NCBI GenBank assembly: GCA_029245955.1
Contig: JAQWOH010000005.1
Location: 45,018 to 109,017, forward strand
Direction of reading: 5' to 3'
From: Fuerstiella sp.
GTDB taxonomy: Bacteria > Planctomycetota > Planctomycetia > Planctomycetales > Planctomycetaceae
DNA: 64,000 nucleotides
Positions 49,964-60,170 of the stretch are shown here, in pieces. The notes under the pieces are model-generated. The model had not been told where the DNA came from. It worked only from the letters and a program-made list of their open reading frames with translations, and searched no databases. A program made the position numbers and the translations under genes. How positions within the stretch are numbered: the stretch's first letter is position 1; each line of letters begins with the position of its first letter.

Positions 49964-50416
49964 GGCAAGAATGCATACAGGTCGAGCAGTAAACGCCAAT
50001 CAGGAAACCATTGCCGCATAATCATTTATCGCCCCGCAATCAGGACATTTCCCTCGGGGCAATCGACCGCCAAAACCTAGCAAACGACACCAACCCGGAT
50101 TCCACGGCTGACATCCGCAGGCCGACGGGACCAGCCCGTTGTCATTCGGATCAGTGGGGCAGCCGGACTCCACAAATCGAAACCGGCTGTTTCGTTGTGC
50201 GGTGTCTCACATCGCTCAAAGCTCCTGGGGAGCTCTTGCAGGACCGGCACTGACCCGTACATGGTTGGCTGGGCCCTCTCGATTTCACTTTCGGGCTACC
50301 TCTTCAAATTCAGTGATCTGCACCGTACACTGTTTGAAGATCAACGGTCGCTGCCAATAGATTCCCCGGGCAGCTAAAATGGGTCGTCAAAGACGCTTGA
50401 AGTGCGGATCGATCGA
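49964..50416. other. Intergenic region before the DUF1549/DUF1553 gene
   Basis: No gene is recognised. An inverted repeat GCCCCG (50031-50036) / CGGGGC (50055-50060) with an 18-base loop lies after the ABC exporter. A direct repeat of CAATCAGGA occurs at about 49997 and 50037. Neither supports a confident call. Confidence 0.35.
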
Positions 50417-53400
50417 ATGTCGCAACTGACTTTCCAGCATTTAATTCTGCAACTCACGGTTCTGGCAGTAACGACGCTCAGTTGTCGTGCCGATGAACAG
50501 AACGATTTGTTCGAACGCACGATTCGCCCGATTCTGGTCGAACAATGCTCAGCCTGTCACGGCGATAAGAAACAGAGCGGTGAACTTCGAGTCGATTCGC
50601 TGAAGGCCTTGCTGCGGGGCGGAGACTCCGGGCCAGCGATCGTACCGGGACAATCGCACCAAAGCCTGCTCATGCAAGCCGTCGTGCGCAGCGAGGACCT
50701 GGCCATGCCTCCCGACAAGCCACTGACGAAACCTCAGATTGACGCGCTGCGGAAATGGATTAACAGCGGAGCAGTATGGCCCAAAAGTTCGGCGCAGCTG
50801 GAATCGATGGCAGATCGTTCTGCGAAGAATCATTGGGCGTTTCAACCCGTTCACAAACCGGAGGTGCCCCGCCACGAGAACTCCTGGGGCACCACACCGA
50901 TTGACGCGTTTATCCTTCGGGCCTTGAAAGCAAACGGTCTCAGACCTGCGCCGCAGGCTGATCGGCGGACACTGCTGCGGCGTGCCAGTTACGCCATCAC
51001 CGGACTGCCGCCAACACCGGAAGCTGTTGCATCATTTGCGAATGATCAACGACCGGACGCGTGGCAGCAAGCCGTCGACGGTCTGCTTGAGTCTCAACAC
51101 TACGGCGAACACCAGGCACGGCACTGGCTGGATGTCGCTCGATATGCGGACACAAAAGGTTACGTGTATGCACGCGAAGAACGCTTCTGGGTGCACGCGT
51201 GGGTGTATCGTGACTGGGTCATCAACGCTCTTAACGATGATATGCCGTATGATCGATTTTTGTTGCTGCAACTGGCCGCTGACCAGGTCGAAGATCGTGC
51301 CGAAGGGGATCTGGCGGCCATGGGATTTCTAACGCTGGGTCGACGATTTCTGGGATTGAAGCACGACATTATCGACGACCGCATCGACGTTGTCTGTCGT
51401 GGCACCATGGGGCTGACGGTCAGCTGCGCACGGTGCCATGACCACAAGTACGATCCGATTCCGACGGCTGACTACTATTCGCTGTACGGTATCTTCGATA
51501 GCTGTGCCGAAGAATTAGTGCCGCTTAACCACGAGCCGATCGGCGACAAGGCTTTCGAAGATGAACTGGCCAAACGGGTGAAAACTTTGGTAAGTACCCG
51601 GCAGCAGAGATGCGAGGAGACGTCGGCAAGAATTCGAAAACGCGTTGGCGATTATTTGTTCGCTCAGACCGAACTGCACAAGTATCCGCCAGCCGGTTTC
51701 GATCAGATTATCGCCGTGGACGACCTGCATCCAAGGCTCGTGTCGCAGTGGCAGACATGGCTTTACAATGCTCAGCAGCGCCGCGACCCCGTGTTTCGCG
51801 CATGGCACGAATTCGAGCGGCTTTCTGCAGAGTCCTTTTCCACGGCGTCGCGATCAGTCACCCAAAAATTAGCAGAGCTGCCCGACCAACAGCTAAACCC
51901 ACTGGTCGCCGCAGCGTTCTCCACAGCTCCCGAAACATTTGTGGAAGTTGTCGACCGATATGCAGACCTGCTATCAAAGGTTAACGACAAATGGGTCGCG
52001 ATGGTGCAGTTGGCAGTTGATCAGAAACGGTCGGTGCCAGAGACACTGAAGAACCCGGACGAAGAACAACTGCGACAGGTGCTGTACGGAGTCGGTTCGC
52101 CCTGCGTAATCCCTGAAGAACATATAGCAAACACAGAAACAATGTTCAGCTCCGGGAACGTCAACGAACTGTGGAAACAACAGGGCGAAGTCGACCGCTG
52201 GATTATTCAGGCGAAGTACAACATCCCGTATGCCATGACACTCGTCGATCGTGGTGCTCCGTCAGAGCCGCGAGTCTTTCGTCGAGGCGACCCGACCAGC
52301 CTGGGCGCGCCCGTGCCACGGAAGTTTCTTACCCGGTTGTCGACGGACACCGGAACGGCGTTCACTGTCGGCAGTGGCCGTCGTGAGCTGGCCGACGCCA
52401 TCATCTCCCCGAAGAACCCCCTGACGGCAAGAGTCATGGTTAACCGAGTCTGGGCTCACCTATTCGGTCGAGGTCTTGTCAGTACTCCCAGTGACTTCGG
52501 CCTGCGTGCGGAGCGCCCGTCGCATCCACAGCTGCTGGACTGGTTGACGTCGTGGTTTGTGGACAACAACTGGAGTCTGAAGAAACTACACCGACTATTA
52601 CTGAATTCCGCTGTCTTCCAGCAGGCTGCACTCGGTCTCGACAACGAAGTGGCCCGGACCGCTCAACTGATTGATCCGGATAACAGACTGTTGTGGCACC
52701 AGACACCACGTCGCCTGACCTTTGAGGAATCTCGCGACTCGTTGCTTCAGGCATCCGGCGAATTGCAGACAACAATGGGGGGCAAATCCTTCGATCTGTT
52801 CAAATCAGACGGCCAGATTCCACGACGAACAATCTACGGCACGATCGACCGACAGTTCCTGCCCGGCACGTTACGGATGTTTGATTTTGCAAATCCGGAT
52901 CTGCACATCGCTCGGCGGTCCGAGACAACAGTCCCGCAGCAGGCGTTGTTTTTCATGAATCACAAAATGGTTCTTGAGCAGGTACGCCTGTTAGCGAAGA
53001 AGTCCGCACAAATCGATGAATCGACGACTCGTGTGCGTCACCTGTTCCAACGTATCCTGCAACGTGCCCCGACATCGCCTGAGGTCAGTGATGCTCTGCA
53101 ACTGATATCTTCTGCCGACGAATCAGTCAACGAGCGAGTGCCACCGACAGTCGCCGACTGGAGCTACGGGTACGGTGAAGTGAATGAAGCGGAGCATCGA
53201 CTGGTCGACTTCACACCCACTCCCCATTTCACAGGCACAGCCTGGCAGGGCGGAGCGAAATGGCCGGATGCGAAGCTGGGCTGGGTCAACCTGACCGCCA
53301 TGGGAGGCCATCCGGGAAACACTCGAAAGCACGCCTGCGTCCGCCGCTGGACGGCTCCCCGTGACATGACTGTCAAAATCACTTCAAGACTCACCCACGA

Positions 53401-53740
53401 ACCGGCTGCCGGAGACGGAATTCGAGTGTTCGTGCTGGCGTCAGAAAACCGAGGCCTGCATTCAGTCAAAGCTCATCAGCAGACAGTCGACCTGAACACG
53501 GACGCCGTATCAGTGAAGACGGGCGACGCAGTCGACTTTGTTGTGGACATCGACAAAGTGCTGAACAATGATCAGTTCCTGTGGCAGATCTCAATCGCCG
53601 ACATCAACGAGACGGACACCGGTCATTCACACTGGAATGCCCAGACTGATTTCGCGCGTAACACGGTGCGGAAGCTTTCCTCATGGGAACAACTGGCACA
53701 TGTATTGTTGTGCACGAACGAGTTCATGTTTGTAGATTGA
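50417..53740 (+). CDS. DUF1549/DUF1553 planctomycete cytochrome-like protein (PSCyt1)
   Basis: A protein of about 1107 residues. The frame starts with a GTG at 50402; the ATG at 50417 (MSQLTFQHLILQL) gives a cleaner signal peptide. The N-terminal PSCyt1 haem motif is CSACHGD, then DUF1549 (PIDAFILRALKANGLRPA), a second CARCHDHKYDP, and DUF1553 (ARVMVNRVWAHLFGRGLVST, DWLTSWFVDNNWSLKKLH). It is the usual upstream partner of DUF1501 genes in planctomycetes. The biochemical role is unsettled; a periplasmic role in polymer breakdown is often proposed. Confidence 0.9.
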   Translation: MSQLTFQHLILQLTVLAVTTLSCRADEQNDLFERTIRPILVEQCSACHGDKKQSGELRVDSLKALLRGGDSGPAIVPGQSHQSLLMQAVVRSEDLAMPPDKPLTKPQIDALRKWINSGAVWPKSSAQLESMADRSAKNHWAFQPVHKPEVPRHENSWGTTPIDAFILRALKANGLRPAPQADRRTLLRRASYAITGLPPTPEAVASFANDQRPDAWQQAVDGLLESQHYGEHQARHWLDVARYADTKGYVYAREERFWVHAWVYRDWVINALNDDMPYDRFLLLQLAADQVEDRAEGDLAAMGFLTLGRRFLGLKHDIIDDRIDVVCRGTMGLTVSCARCHDHKYDPIPTADYYSLYGIFDSCAEELVPLNHEPIGDKAFEDELAKRVKTLVSTRQQRCEETSARIRKRVGDYLFAQTELHKYPPAGFDQIIAVDDLHPRLVSQWQTWLYNAQQRRDPVFRAWHEFERLSAESFSTASRSVTQKLAELPDQQLNPLVAAAFSTAPETFVEVVDRYADLLSKVNDKWVAMVQLAVDQKRSVPETLKNPDEEQLRQVLYGVGSPCVIPEEHIANTETMFSSGNVNELWKQQGEVDRWIIQAKYNIPYAMTLVDRGAPSEPRVFRRGDPTSLGAPVPRKFLTRLSTDTGTAFTVGSGRRELADAIISPKNPLTARVMVNRVWAHLFGRGLVSTPSDFGLRAERPSHPQLLDWLTSWFVDNNWSLKKLHRLLLNSAVFQQAALGLDNEVARTAQLIDPDNRLLWHQTPRRLTFEESRDSLLQASGELQTTMGGKSFDLFKSDGQIPRRTIYGTIDRQFLPGTLRMFDFANPDLHIARRSETTVPQQALFFMNHKMVLEQVRLLAKKSAQIDESTTRVRHLFQRILQRAPTSPEVSDALQLISSADESVNERVPPTVADWSYGYGEVNEAEHRLVDFTPTPHFTGTAWQGGAKWPDAKLGWVNLTAMGGHPGNTRKHACVRRWTAPRDMTVKITSRLTHEPAAGDGIRVFVLASENRGLHSVKAHQQTVDLNTDAVSVKTGDAVDFVVDIDKVLNNDQFLWQISIADINETDTGHSHWNAQTDFARNTVRKLSSWEQLAHVLLCTNEFMFVD

Positions 53741-53803
53741 AGCAGTGGCCGGAAACTGAGTAACGCGGTTCCGGCGGATAATAGTTCTCTCCCACATAAT
53801 CAA

Positions 53804-55252
53804 ATGACTCAACCACAAACAAACCAGCAGAGCACCGCTCGTTCAGTCACCGAAGTGTCTCGCCGCTCGTTACTGCAACGATCGGCACTGGGGATTGGTT
53901 CACTGGGACTCATCAACGCTCTGCAGTCTGAGCAAACGGCGGCCACTGAGCAACGGGCGCTGACAACATCACTCAGCTCAAGACCCACCCATTTTCTCCC
54001 GCGAGCCAAACGAGTCATTCACTTTTTCCTGAACGGTGGCCCGTCTCATGTCGATACATTCGATCCAAAACCGATCCTGAAAAACTACTCCGGTCGAACG
54101 GTCTCTGATAACCCGGCCACAGAACGTAAGACGGGAGCAGCACTGCCATCTCCATTTCGCTTCCGCAGGTACGGACAGTCGGGAATCGAAGTCAGCGAAC
54201 TGTTTCAGAGAACGGCAGCGCACATTGATGACATCGCGGTGATTCGATCCATGTACGCGGAGGTGCCGAACCATGAGCCTTCGCTGATGCTGATGAATTG
54301 CGGAGATTCCGTGCAGACGCGGCCCAGTTTCGGAGCGTGGACTCTGTATGGTCTGGGAACGAAAAATCAGAACCTGCCCGGATTTGTAGCGATGTGTCCG
54401 GGAGGACTGCCGATCAAGGATACTGAAAACTGGCAGGCAGGCTTTCTGCCCGGTTCGTTTCAGGGCACGTATGTTGATTCGCAGTATAAAGAACTGAACC
54501 GATTAATTGAAAACATCGAACATCCTCATATTTCACGACGGGCCCAGCGCACACAGCTGGACCTGCTGGCGAAATGGAATGCGCGCCACAAAACGGACCG
54601 CTACGACAGCCGACTGGAGGCCAGAATTCAGTCGTATGAACTGGCTTTCCGCATGCAGCAGGATGCGGCTGAGGCCTTTGACGTTTCCAAAGAACCAAAA
54701 CATGTGCAGGAAATGTACGGCACGGGCGTTCATGGCCGACAGACGCTGATTGCCCGACGACTGCTCAACCGCGGAGTACGTTTTGTGCAGTTGTGGCACG
54801 GAGCCGGTCAGCCGTGGGATAACCACAGTGAAATCGAAACAAACCACCGGAAGCTTTCCGGTCAGATTGACCAGCCGATCGCTGCCCTGCTGACCGACCT
54901 GAAACAAAGCGGAATGCTGGACGACACACTTGTGCTGTGGGGCGGCGAATTCGGGCGGACACCAACGGTAGAATTGGCCAGCAACGGCAAGCCGATAAAC
55001 GGCCGCGACCACAATCACTACGGATTCAGTGTGTGGCTCGCCGGTGGCGGTATCAAAGGCGGTACAGTTTACGGAGCCACAGATGAAATCGGATTCAAAG
55101 CCGAAGAAAAACCCACCAGCGTACATGACCTGCACGCCACAATGCTTCATGCTCTGGGCATGGATCATGAACAACTGACGTTTCGCTATGCCGGACGAGA
55201 CTTCCGGCTGACCGACGTCCACGGCAATGTGATTCATGACATCCTGCGTTGA
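53804..55252 (+). CDS. DUF1501 domain protein, partner of the DUF1549/DUF1553 gene
   Basis: A 482-residue exported DUF1501 protein with a Tat-like signal (SRRSLLQRSALGIGSLGL, residues 20-37). Landmarks: FFLNGGPSHVDTFDPKP, WHGAGQPWDNH, and WGGEFGRTPTVELASNG. It begins 63 bases after the DUF1549/DUF1553 stop, the arrangement common in planctomycetes. The N-terminal region and the HH/D residues suggest metal-dependent hydrolysis of sulfate or phosphate esters, but this is inference from fold relatives. Confidence 0.9.
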   Translation: MTQPQTNQQSTARSVTEVSRRSLLQRSALGIGSLGLINALQSEQTAATEQRALTTSLSSRPTHFLPRAKRVIHFFLNGGPSHVDTFDPKPILKNYSGRTVSDNPATERKTGAALPSPFRFRRYGQSGIEVSELFQRTAAHIDDIAVIRSMYAEVPNHEPSLMLMNCGDSVQTRPSFGAWTLYGLGTKNQNLPGFVAMCPGGLPIKDTENWQAGFLPGSFQGTYVDSQYKELNRLIENIEHPHISRRAQRTQLDLLAKWNARHKTDRYDSRLEARIQSYELAFRMQQDAAEAFDVSKEPKHVQEMYGTGVHGRQTLIARRLLNRGVRFVQLWHGAGQPWDNHSEIETNHRKLSGQIDQPIAALLTDLKQSGMLDDTLVLWGGEFGRTPTVELASNGKPINGRDHNHYGFSVWLAGGGIKGGTVYGATDEIGFKAEEKPTSVHDLHATMLHALGMDHEQLTFRYAGRDFRLTDVHGNVIHDILR

Positions 55253-55315
55253 CCAGCCGGAAATCATTCTTCCGGATTCCATGCGATCCGCCGGGAACCG
55301 GATACGTCGAGGAAG

Positions 55316-55720
55316 TCATGACTGCCGAAAGTAGCTGGCTGCACTGCGAGGCTGACTCTTCTTCTGCCAGAACGATTCATTCGCGGTTTTCCGTAACCTC
55401 AAAGAATCCCGGCGCATGAGTTGAAACCCGATTCCCATCGGTACAAAGACCAGCAGAAACACCGAAAACAGAATCACCTCGGCCATTACGATGCCGATCG
55501 GAATCGCGGCAACCGACAACCCGATAAACAGTGGTTTGACAGCCCTGGGAATCAGAAATGCAACAACACCAATCGCGGAGCCGATGCCCGCCATCGTACC
55601 GATGACCGGCGTCGATGCGCGCCAGATCAGCGCCAACAGCGGCAACGCTATAACAGAAATGCCACCGAACTGTCTGAGCTGACGATCGCTCGGCTTCCAG
55701 TTGATTTCGACTAAGGGCAT
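55316..55720 (-). CDS. SxtJ-like membrane protein
   Basis: A 134-residue protein with three or four hydrophobic segments and the pattern RQLRQFGGISVIALPLLALI near the N-terminus and FVPMGIGFQLMRRDSLRL near the C-terminus, as in SxtJ-type proteins. SxtJ homologues lie next to SxtI-type carbamoyltransferases in many genomes, which is the case here: it is 208 bases downstream of the carbamoyltransferase gene on the same strand. The role is unknown; perhaps it recruits the enzyme or its lipid-linked substrate to the membrane. The DUF5989/SxtK-like protein that often accompanies the pair was not found. Confidence 0.72.
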   Translation of the reverse strand: MPLVEINWKPSDRQLRQFGGISVIALPLLALIWRASTPVIGTMAGIGSAIGVVAFLIPRAVKPLFIGLSVAAIPIGIVMAEVILFSVFLLVFVPMGIGFQLMRRDSLRLRKTANESFWQKKSQPRSAASYFRQS

Positions 55721-55928
55721 AACTAATTCTGTCCTACAGCGTACTACGCTGATTCATGGCCGCGAAAACTGTGTTCCAGGCTGCAATGTCTGCTTTCCAC
55801 GCCCCCGCACGAACCACATGTTTTCGAAAACTGTTCCGGCAGCATCGCTGGACTTCCGGGGCTGTGAAATAAGAGTGAATCGGCGATTACCAGGCGGCAG
55901 TTCGCATCGGCTGGCGGGCCGCTCCGCC

Positions 55929-57770
55929 TCAATCAAGTTGAAACTGTTTCAAGTGTTCTTCGCGCTGAATTTCATCCACTTGACTGACCTGCTGTGTTTT
56001 CCTGATCACGTGATGCCCGATAACAAGCACGTCCATGTCGGTCATCTGGAAGCAACGGAAGGCGTCTTCAGGAGTACAGACAATCGGTTCGCTGCGGACG
56101 TTAAAGCTTGTATTGATCATCACAGGACAATCCGTCTTTTCATAGAACTGTGTCATCATCTGGTGCAGCAACGGATTCCGGTCTGCTCCCACCGTCTGAA
56201 TGCGCGCCGAATAATCCACGTGTGTAATTGCCGGCAGAGAGGACCGCACATAATTAAGTTTCTCAATGCCAAAGCTCTGTTCGTAATCGTCCGGCAGTAA
56301 GTGGCGATGTGCTTCCAGAACATCCGCCACGATCAGCATATACGGCGACTCCTGACCTTCTTTCAGGTCAAAATAGTCATGAACGTGTTCCTTCAGCACG
56401 ATTGGTGCGAACGGTCGAAATGATTCCCGAAACTTAATCTTCAGATTCATTACGGACTGCATCTTCTGGCTGCGAGCATCACCAATGATGCTGCGAGCGC
56501 CCAATGCGCGCGGCCCGAATTCCATCCGTCCCTGAAACCAGCCAATCACATTTTCGCGATCAATCAGTTCAGCGACCTGTTCACACAATTCATGGTCTGT
56601 CGTACATGTAGTGAACTCCGCGTCAACGGACTTCAGATAGTCAGCGACCGTTCCATCATCATATGACGGACCGAGATACGACCCTTTCTGCATGTCCGAC
56701 AGCCCTGTTTGCCGTGGGCGTTCCAGCAATTGGTGCCAGATAAACATGGCCGTACCGAGTGCCCCGCCAGCGTCGCCGGCTGCAGGCTGAATCCAGATAT
56801 CATCGAACGGACTTTCCCGCAACAAGCGTCCGTTGCCGACACAGTTCAGAGCAACTCCCCCAGCCATCACCAGGTTCTTCTCGCCGGTCGTTTCGTGCAG
56901 ATGCTGAGCCGACTTCAGCATCACTTCCTCAGTAACCGCCTGCACGGACGCCGCCAGATCCATTTCCCGCTGAGTCAACTCGGACTCCGGCTGTCGCGGC
57001 GGCCCGCCGAAGAGATTGTGAAACCTGCTCGACGTCATCGTCAGACCCTGACAGTAGTTGAAGTAGCTCATATCCATGTGGAACGAGCCGTCTTCCTTCA
57101 GATCCATCACGTGGTCAAGTATCAAGTCGCGATACTTTGGCTCTCCGTAGGGAGCGAGTCCCATGATCTTGTATTCACCGCTGTTTACTCGAAAGCCGGT
57201 GTAGTACGTGAAAGCCGAATAGAGCAACCCCAGCGAATGGGGAAAACGCAGTTCGCCCGTCAGTTCAATGCGGTTGTTTTTTCCAACACCCATACAGGAG
57301 GTCGACCATTCGCCGACACCGTCCAGCGTCATGATCGCGGCGGATTCAAACGGCGAAGGAAAGAAACCGCTGGCGGCATGAGATTCGTGATGGTCAGTGA
57401 AGACGATGTTCCCATCGTACTCGCCGCCCAGCCCTTTACGGATCTCCCTGGGCAAATGTAACTTCTGCTTCAGCCACAGCGGAATAGCCTGACGAAATGA
57501 TCGATAACCTCGAGGGACATACGCAAGGTATGTTTCCAACAGTCGTTCAAACTTGGTGAACGGCTTGTCATAAAAGCCGACATAGTCCAGATCCTTCGCG
57601 ACCACACCGGACTGCTGAAGGCAAAAGTCGATAGCATTGACAGGAAACCCGAAATCGTGCTTCCTGCGAGTAAACCGTTCTTCCTGTGCCGCGGCCACGA
57701 TCTCACCATCAATGACCAGCGCCGCGGCTGAATCATGGTAGAAAGCAGAGATACCGAGAATAGTGGTCAT
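55929..57770 (-). CDS. O-carbamoyltransferase (NodU/CmcH/SxtI family)
   Basis: A 613-residue enzyme that transfers a carbamoyl group from carbamoyl phosphate, via carbamoyladenylate, onto a hydroxyl of a sugar or similar substrate. The N-terminal Kae1-like domain has HDSAAALV and TDHHESHAASGFF (metal-binding His residues). VMAGGVALNCVGNGRLL and GRMEFGPRALGARSI belong to the C-terminal domain. It lies downstream of the epimerase genes and upstream of the SxtJ-like gene, all on the minus strand, suggesting that it carbamoylates a deoxyhexose. Confidence 0.9.
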   Translation of the reverse strand: MTTILGISAFYHDSAAALVIDGEIVAAAQEERFTRRKHDFGFPVNAIDFCLQQSGVVAKDLDYVGFYDKPFTKFERLLETYLAYVPRGYRSFRQAIPLWLKQKLHLPREIRKGLGGEYDGNIVFTDHHESHAASGFFPSPFESAAIMTLDGVGEWSTSCMGVGKNNRIELTGELRFPHSLGLLYSAFTYYTGFRVNSGEYKIMGLAPYGEPKYRDLILDHVMDLKEDGSFHMDMSYFNYCQGLTMTSSRFHNLFGGPPRQPESELTQREMDLAASVQAVTEEVMLKSAQHLHETTGEKNLVMAGGVALNCVGNGRLLRESPFDDIWIQPAAGDAGGALGTAMFIWHQLLERPRQTGLSDMQKGSYLGPSYDDGTVADYLKSVDAEFTTCTTDHELCEQVAELIDRENVIGWFQGRMEFGPRALGARSIIGDARSQKMQSVMNLKIKFRESFRPFAPIVLKEHVHDYFDLKEGQESPYMLIVADVLEAHRHLLPDDYEQSFGIEKLNYVRSSLPAITHVDYSARIQTVGADRNPLLHQMMTQFYEKTDCPVMINTSFNVRSEPIVCTPEDAFRCFQMTDMDVLVIGHHVIRKTQQVSQVDEIQREEHLKQFQLD

Positions 57771-57947
57771 TGACTTCCTGTGGCCACCTGGCGAAATTCA
57801 CGAATCGGGCAGAAAAACGGCCGAGTCTGCAACAGTTGGTTTCACTAAGATCATATGCATCATTGATGTTGCTGACCAAAGACAGATCAGCAGTCGCCAA
57901 ACGCAAATGTAGGATAACTTCCTGCCGGAGGCTATCTCGGTCAATTG

Positions 57948-59078
57948 TCAACGCGACCTTTGCGTCAGGTTCCGCAGGTCCCCGGTGTCAGCAGGGTGTC
58001 CGTCAGCCAAGCTCTTTCCACTGACTCGTGCAGTTCTCTGTATCCACGCTTCGACAATCTGACCGATCGTGTCCGTCAGCCCCTGAGAAATGTCCCAGCC
58101 AGGATAGTGCTGCCGCATTTTTGCCAGATCACTGTAATAGCAAATGTGATCGCCAACGCGATTTTCTTCGACGTAGGTGTATACCTGCGGCAGGCCACTG
58201 AAGGATTCCACAATTTTGAAGGCTTCCAGAATGGAGCAACTGTTGTCCCGTCCACCGCCAATGTTATAGACCTCAGCCACACGTGGCGCATCGACAAAAG
58301 CATGAATGAATCGAGCGACGTCTTGGCTGTGGATATTGTCTCGGACCTGCTTACCTTTGTATCCAAAGACCTTGTATTCCTGTCTTTCCAGATTGCACTT
58401 CACCAGGTAACTCAGGAAACCGTGCAGTTCGACACCGCTGTGATTGGGCCCGGTCAGACAACCGCCGCGCAGACAGCACGTTGGCATGTTGAAATAGCGG
58501 CCATACTCCTGCACCATCACATCTGCTGCTACTTTTGAAACTCCGAACAGTGAATGCGTGGATTGATCAATCGAAAACTGTTCAGAGATACCATCGGCGA
58601 ATGCATCGTCGTCATAGTCCCAGCGAGTCTCCAGTTCTTTCAGTGCAATCGTGTTTGGACGATCACCGTAGACCTTATTGGTCGACATGTGAACGAACGG
58701 GGACTCCGGACAGGCCTGTCGGGCGGCCTCAAGCAGATTCAATGTGCCAACGGCATTCGTGTCGAAGTCGTCGAACGGAATCGCGGCGGCTCGATCGTGA
58801 CTTGGCTGAGCGGCCGTGTGCACAATCGCATCCGGCCGCATGGTTTTCATAAGATCGAGCACGCCCTCACGATCGCGAATATCGATCTCGTGATGTGCAA
58901 ATCCATCAATCCGGTCGGCGAGTCGCTGTTGATTCCAGCGAGTATCCCCCTGCGATCCGAAAAAGACGGCTCGCTGATTGTTGTCGACGCCGTGAATCAT
59001 CCAGCCAGCAGCGGCGAAGTAGATACACACCTCTGACCCAATCAGTCCGGACGAACCGGTGACAAGTAGTTTCTTCAT
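57948..59078 (-). CDS. RfbE-like nucleotide-sugar 2-epimerase/SDR
   Basis: A 376-residue extended [21 protein letters not shown] is the NAD-binding motif; STNKVYGD and SLFGVSK give the active site (here SLFGVSK supplies a non-Tyr residue at the YxxxK tyrosine position, which is unusual). The [14 protein letters not shown] and [13 protein letters not shown] segments resemble CDP-paratose/tyvelose 2-epimerase. The ATG at 59078 ([10 protein letters not shown]) was chosen over an in-frame TTG at 59102. It follows a close relative (59103) with no gap and may share its pathway. Confidence 0.78.
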   Translation of the reverse strand: MKKLLVTGSSGLIGSEVCIYFAAAGWMIHGVDNNQRAVFFGSQGDTRWNQQRLADRIDGFAHHEIDIRDREGVLDLMKTMRPDAIVHTAAQPSHDRAAAIPFDDFDTNAVGTLNLLEAARQACPESPFVHMSTNKVYGDRPNTIALKELETRWDYDDDAFADGISEQFSIDQSTHSLFGVSKVAADVMVQEYGRYFNMPTCCLRGGCLTGPNHSGVELHGFLSYLVKCNLERQEYKVFGYKGKQVRDNIHSQDVARFIHAFVDAPRVAEVYNIGGGRDNSCSILEAFKIVESFSGLPQVYTYVEENRVGDHICYYSDLAKMRQHYPGWDISQGLTDTIGQIVEAWIQRTARVSGKSLADGHPADTGDLRNLTQRSR

Positions 59079-59102
59079 GCCATCTTCATCGGCCTCGGGC
59101 AA

Positions 59103-60170
59103 CTACTTCGAGAATCCAATCCAGTCAGACTGACTTTCCGCAAACGTCGCAATTTCCGTCAATACCTGTTGTACCGAAGTTGCGGGTTCCCAACCCCATT
59201 GTTCGGCAGCCAGCGCAGAGTCCAGGACGACCCATGGCAGGTCGAAAGGTCTCGGAGTCGTGTCCGCCGCGACGTCTCGTTCGCCCCAGCGATCCGCGCA
59301 CCAGTGACTGAGCTGGGCGAGAGACATTGCTGACTTTACACCACCAGAAACATTCACGACCGGAGATCGGTCACCGTTTCCTTCGGCACATTGTTTCAGC
59401 AACAGCGGCACAAGATCACGAGGATGCAGGCAATCACGAACCTGGTGCCCATGGCCACCAAAGCCTATGTATCTGAGCGAACGCTGTTCTTTCCAGCTGT
59501 GCAGCCAGAAGGCAAAGATACCCTGATCGGCCTTGCCAAACTGCCCTGCCCCGGCCATCACACCACATCGATTAATCCAGACAGGAAAATCAAATGTCAA
59601 ACCATATTCGAGAGCCAGCTGTTCGGACGACAATTTCGTCGCACCATAGAGCGAAACGGGAGCGGTCGTCGAGAACTGCTCACTAATTCCCTGACCGGTA
59701 AGCCCCACCGGCAACGCCCCTTTATCGGGGCAAAAGGCATCTTTGTGGGGCGTCACCGACAACGCAGCCAGCGGAGGTATCGAATACACTCGGCCTGTGC
59801 TGAGTAACACGAACCCGCACTTGTGCTGCTTACAGTACTCCAGCAGATTAACAGTACCCAACAGGTTGTAGTCAATCAGCTGACGACTGCTCGACCTTCC
59901 GTCCACGCCCGCCAGTACACTCGGGTTGGCCGCGGCGTCAATCACCCAGTCAACTGCGCCAACAGCATCCAGGTCAGTCGCCTGTCGAATATCACCGTGG
60001 ACAACTGCCATATCCCGTGCAGCCAGTCGCTCCCTGTTTCGCCAGCTGCCGTTGCGCGAAAGGTTGTCGATACCGACAATCTGCAAATCCTCAGCAGCCG
60101 AATGTTCGCGCAGCTGAAGGGCAGTCTCGCTGCCGACAAAACCGCAGATTCCGGTAATGAGAATCTTCAA
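59103..60170 (-). CDS. RfbE-like NAD-dependent epimerase/dehydratase
   Basis: A 355-residue extended SDR with GICGFVGSETALQL, LLSTGRVYS, and SLYGATKLSSEQLA (YxxxK). WINRCGVMAGAGQFGKADQG parallels the CDP-paratose/tyvelose 2-epimerase segment. The start codon is a TTG at 60170 that overlaps the stop of the upstream gmd-like gene (TTGA), so the two are coupled. Together with the second epimerase it may process a GDP-4-keto-6-deoxyhexose, but the substrate is not certain. Confidence 0.78.
   Translation of the reverse strand: MKILITGICGFVGSETALQLREHSAAEDLQIVGIDNLSRNGSWRNRERLAARDMAVVHGDIRQATDLDAVGAVDWVIDAAANPSVLAGVDGRSSSRQLIDYNLLGTVNLLEYCKQHKCGFVLLSTGRVYSIPPLAALSVTPHKDAFCPDKGALPVGLTGQGISEQFSTTAPVSLYGATKLSSEQLALEYGLTFDFPVWINRCGVMAGAGQFGKADQGIFAFWLHSWKEQRSLRYIGFGGHGHQVRDCLHPRDLVPLLLKQCAEGNGDRSPVVNVSGGVKSAMSLAQLSHWCADRWGERDVAADTTPRPFDLPWVVLDSALAAEQWGWEPATSVQQVLTEIATFAESQSDWIGFSK

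Noticed and set aside
50031..50060. GCCCCG / CGGGGC dyad after the ABC exporter as a terminator
   Set aside because: Loop of 18 bases and no T-tract make termination unlikely.
55721..55928. SxtK/DUF5989-like small gene expected between SxtJ-like and carbamoyltransferase
   Set aside because: The 60-odd-codon frames here lack the single transmembrane segment and conserved pattern of that family.
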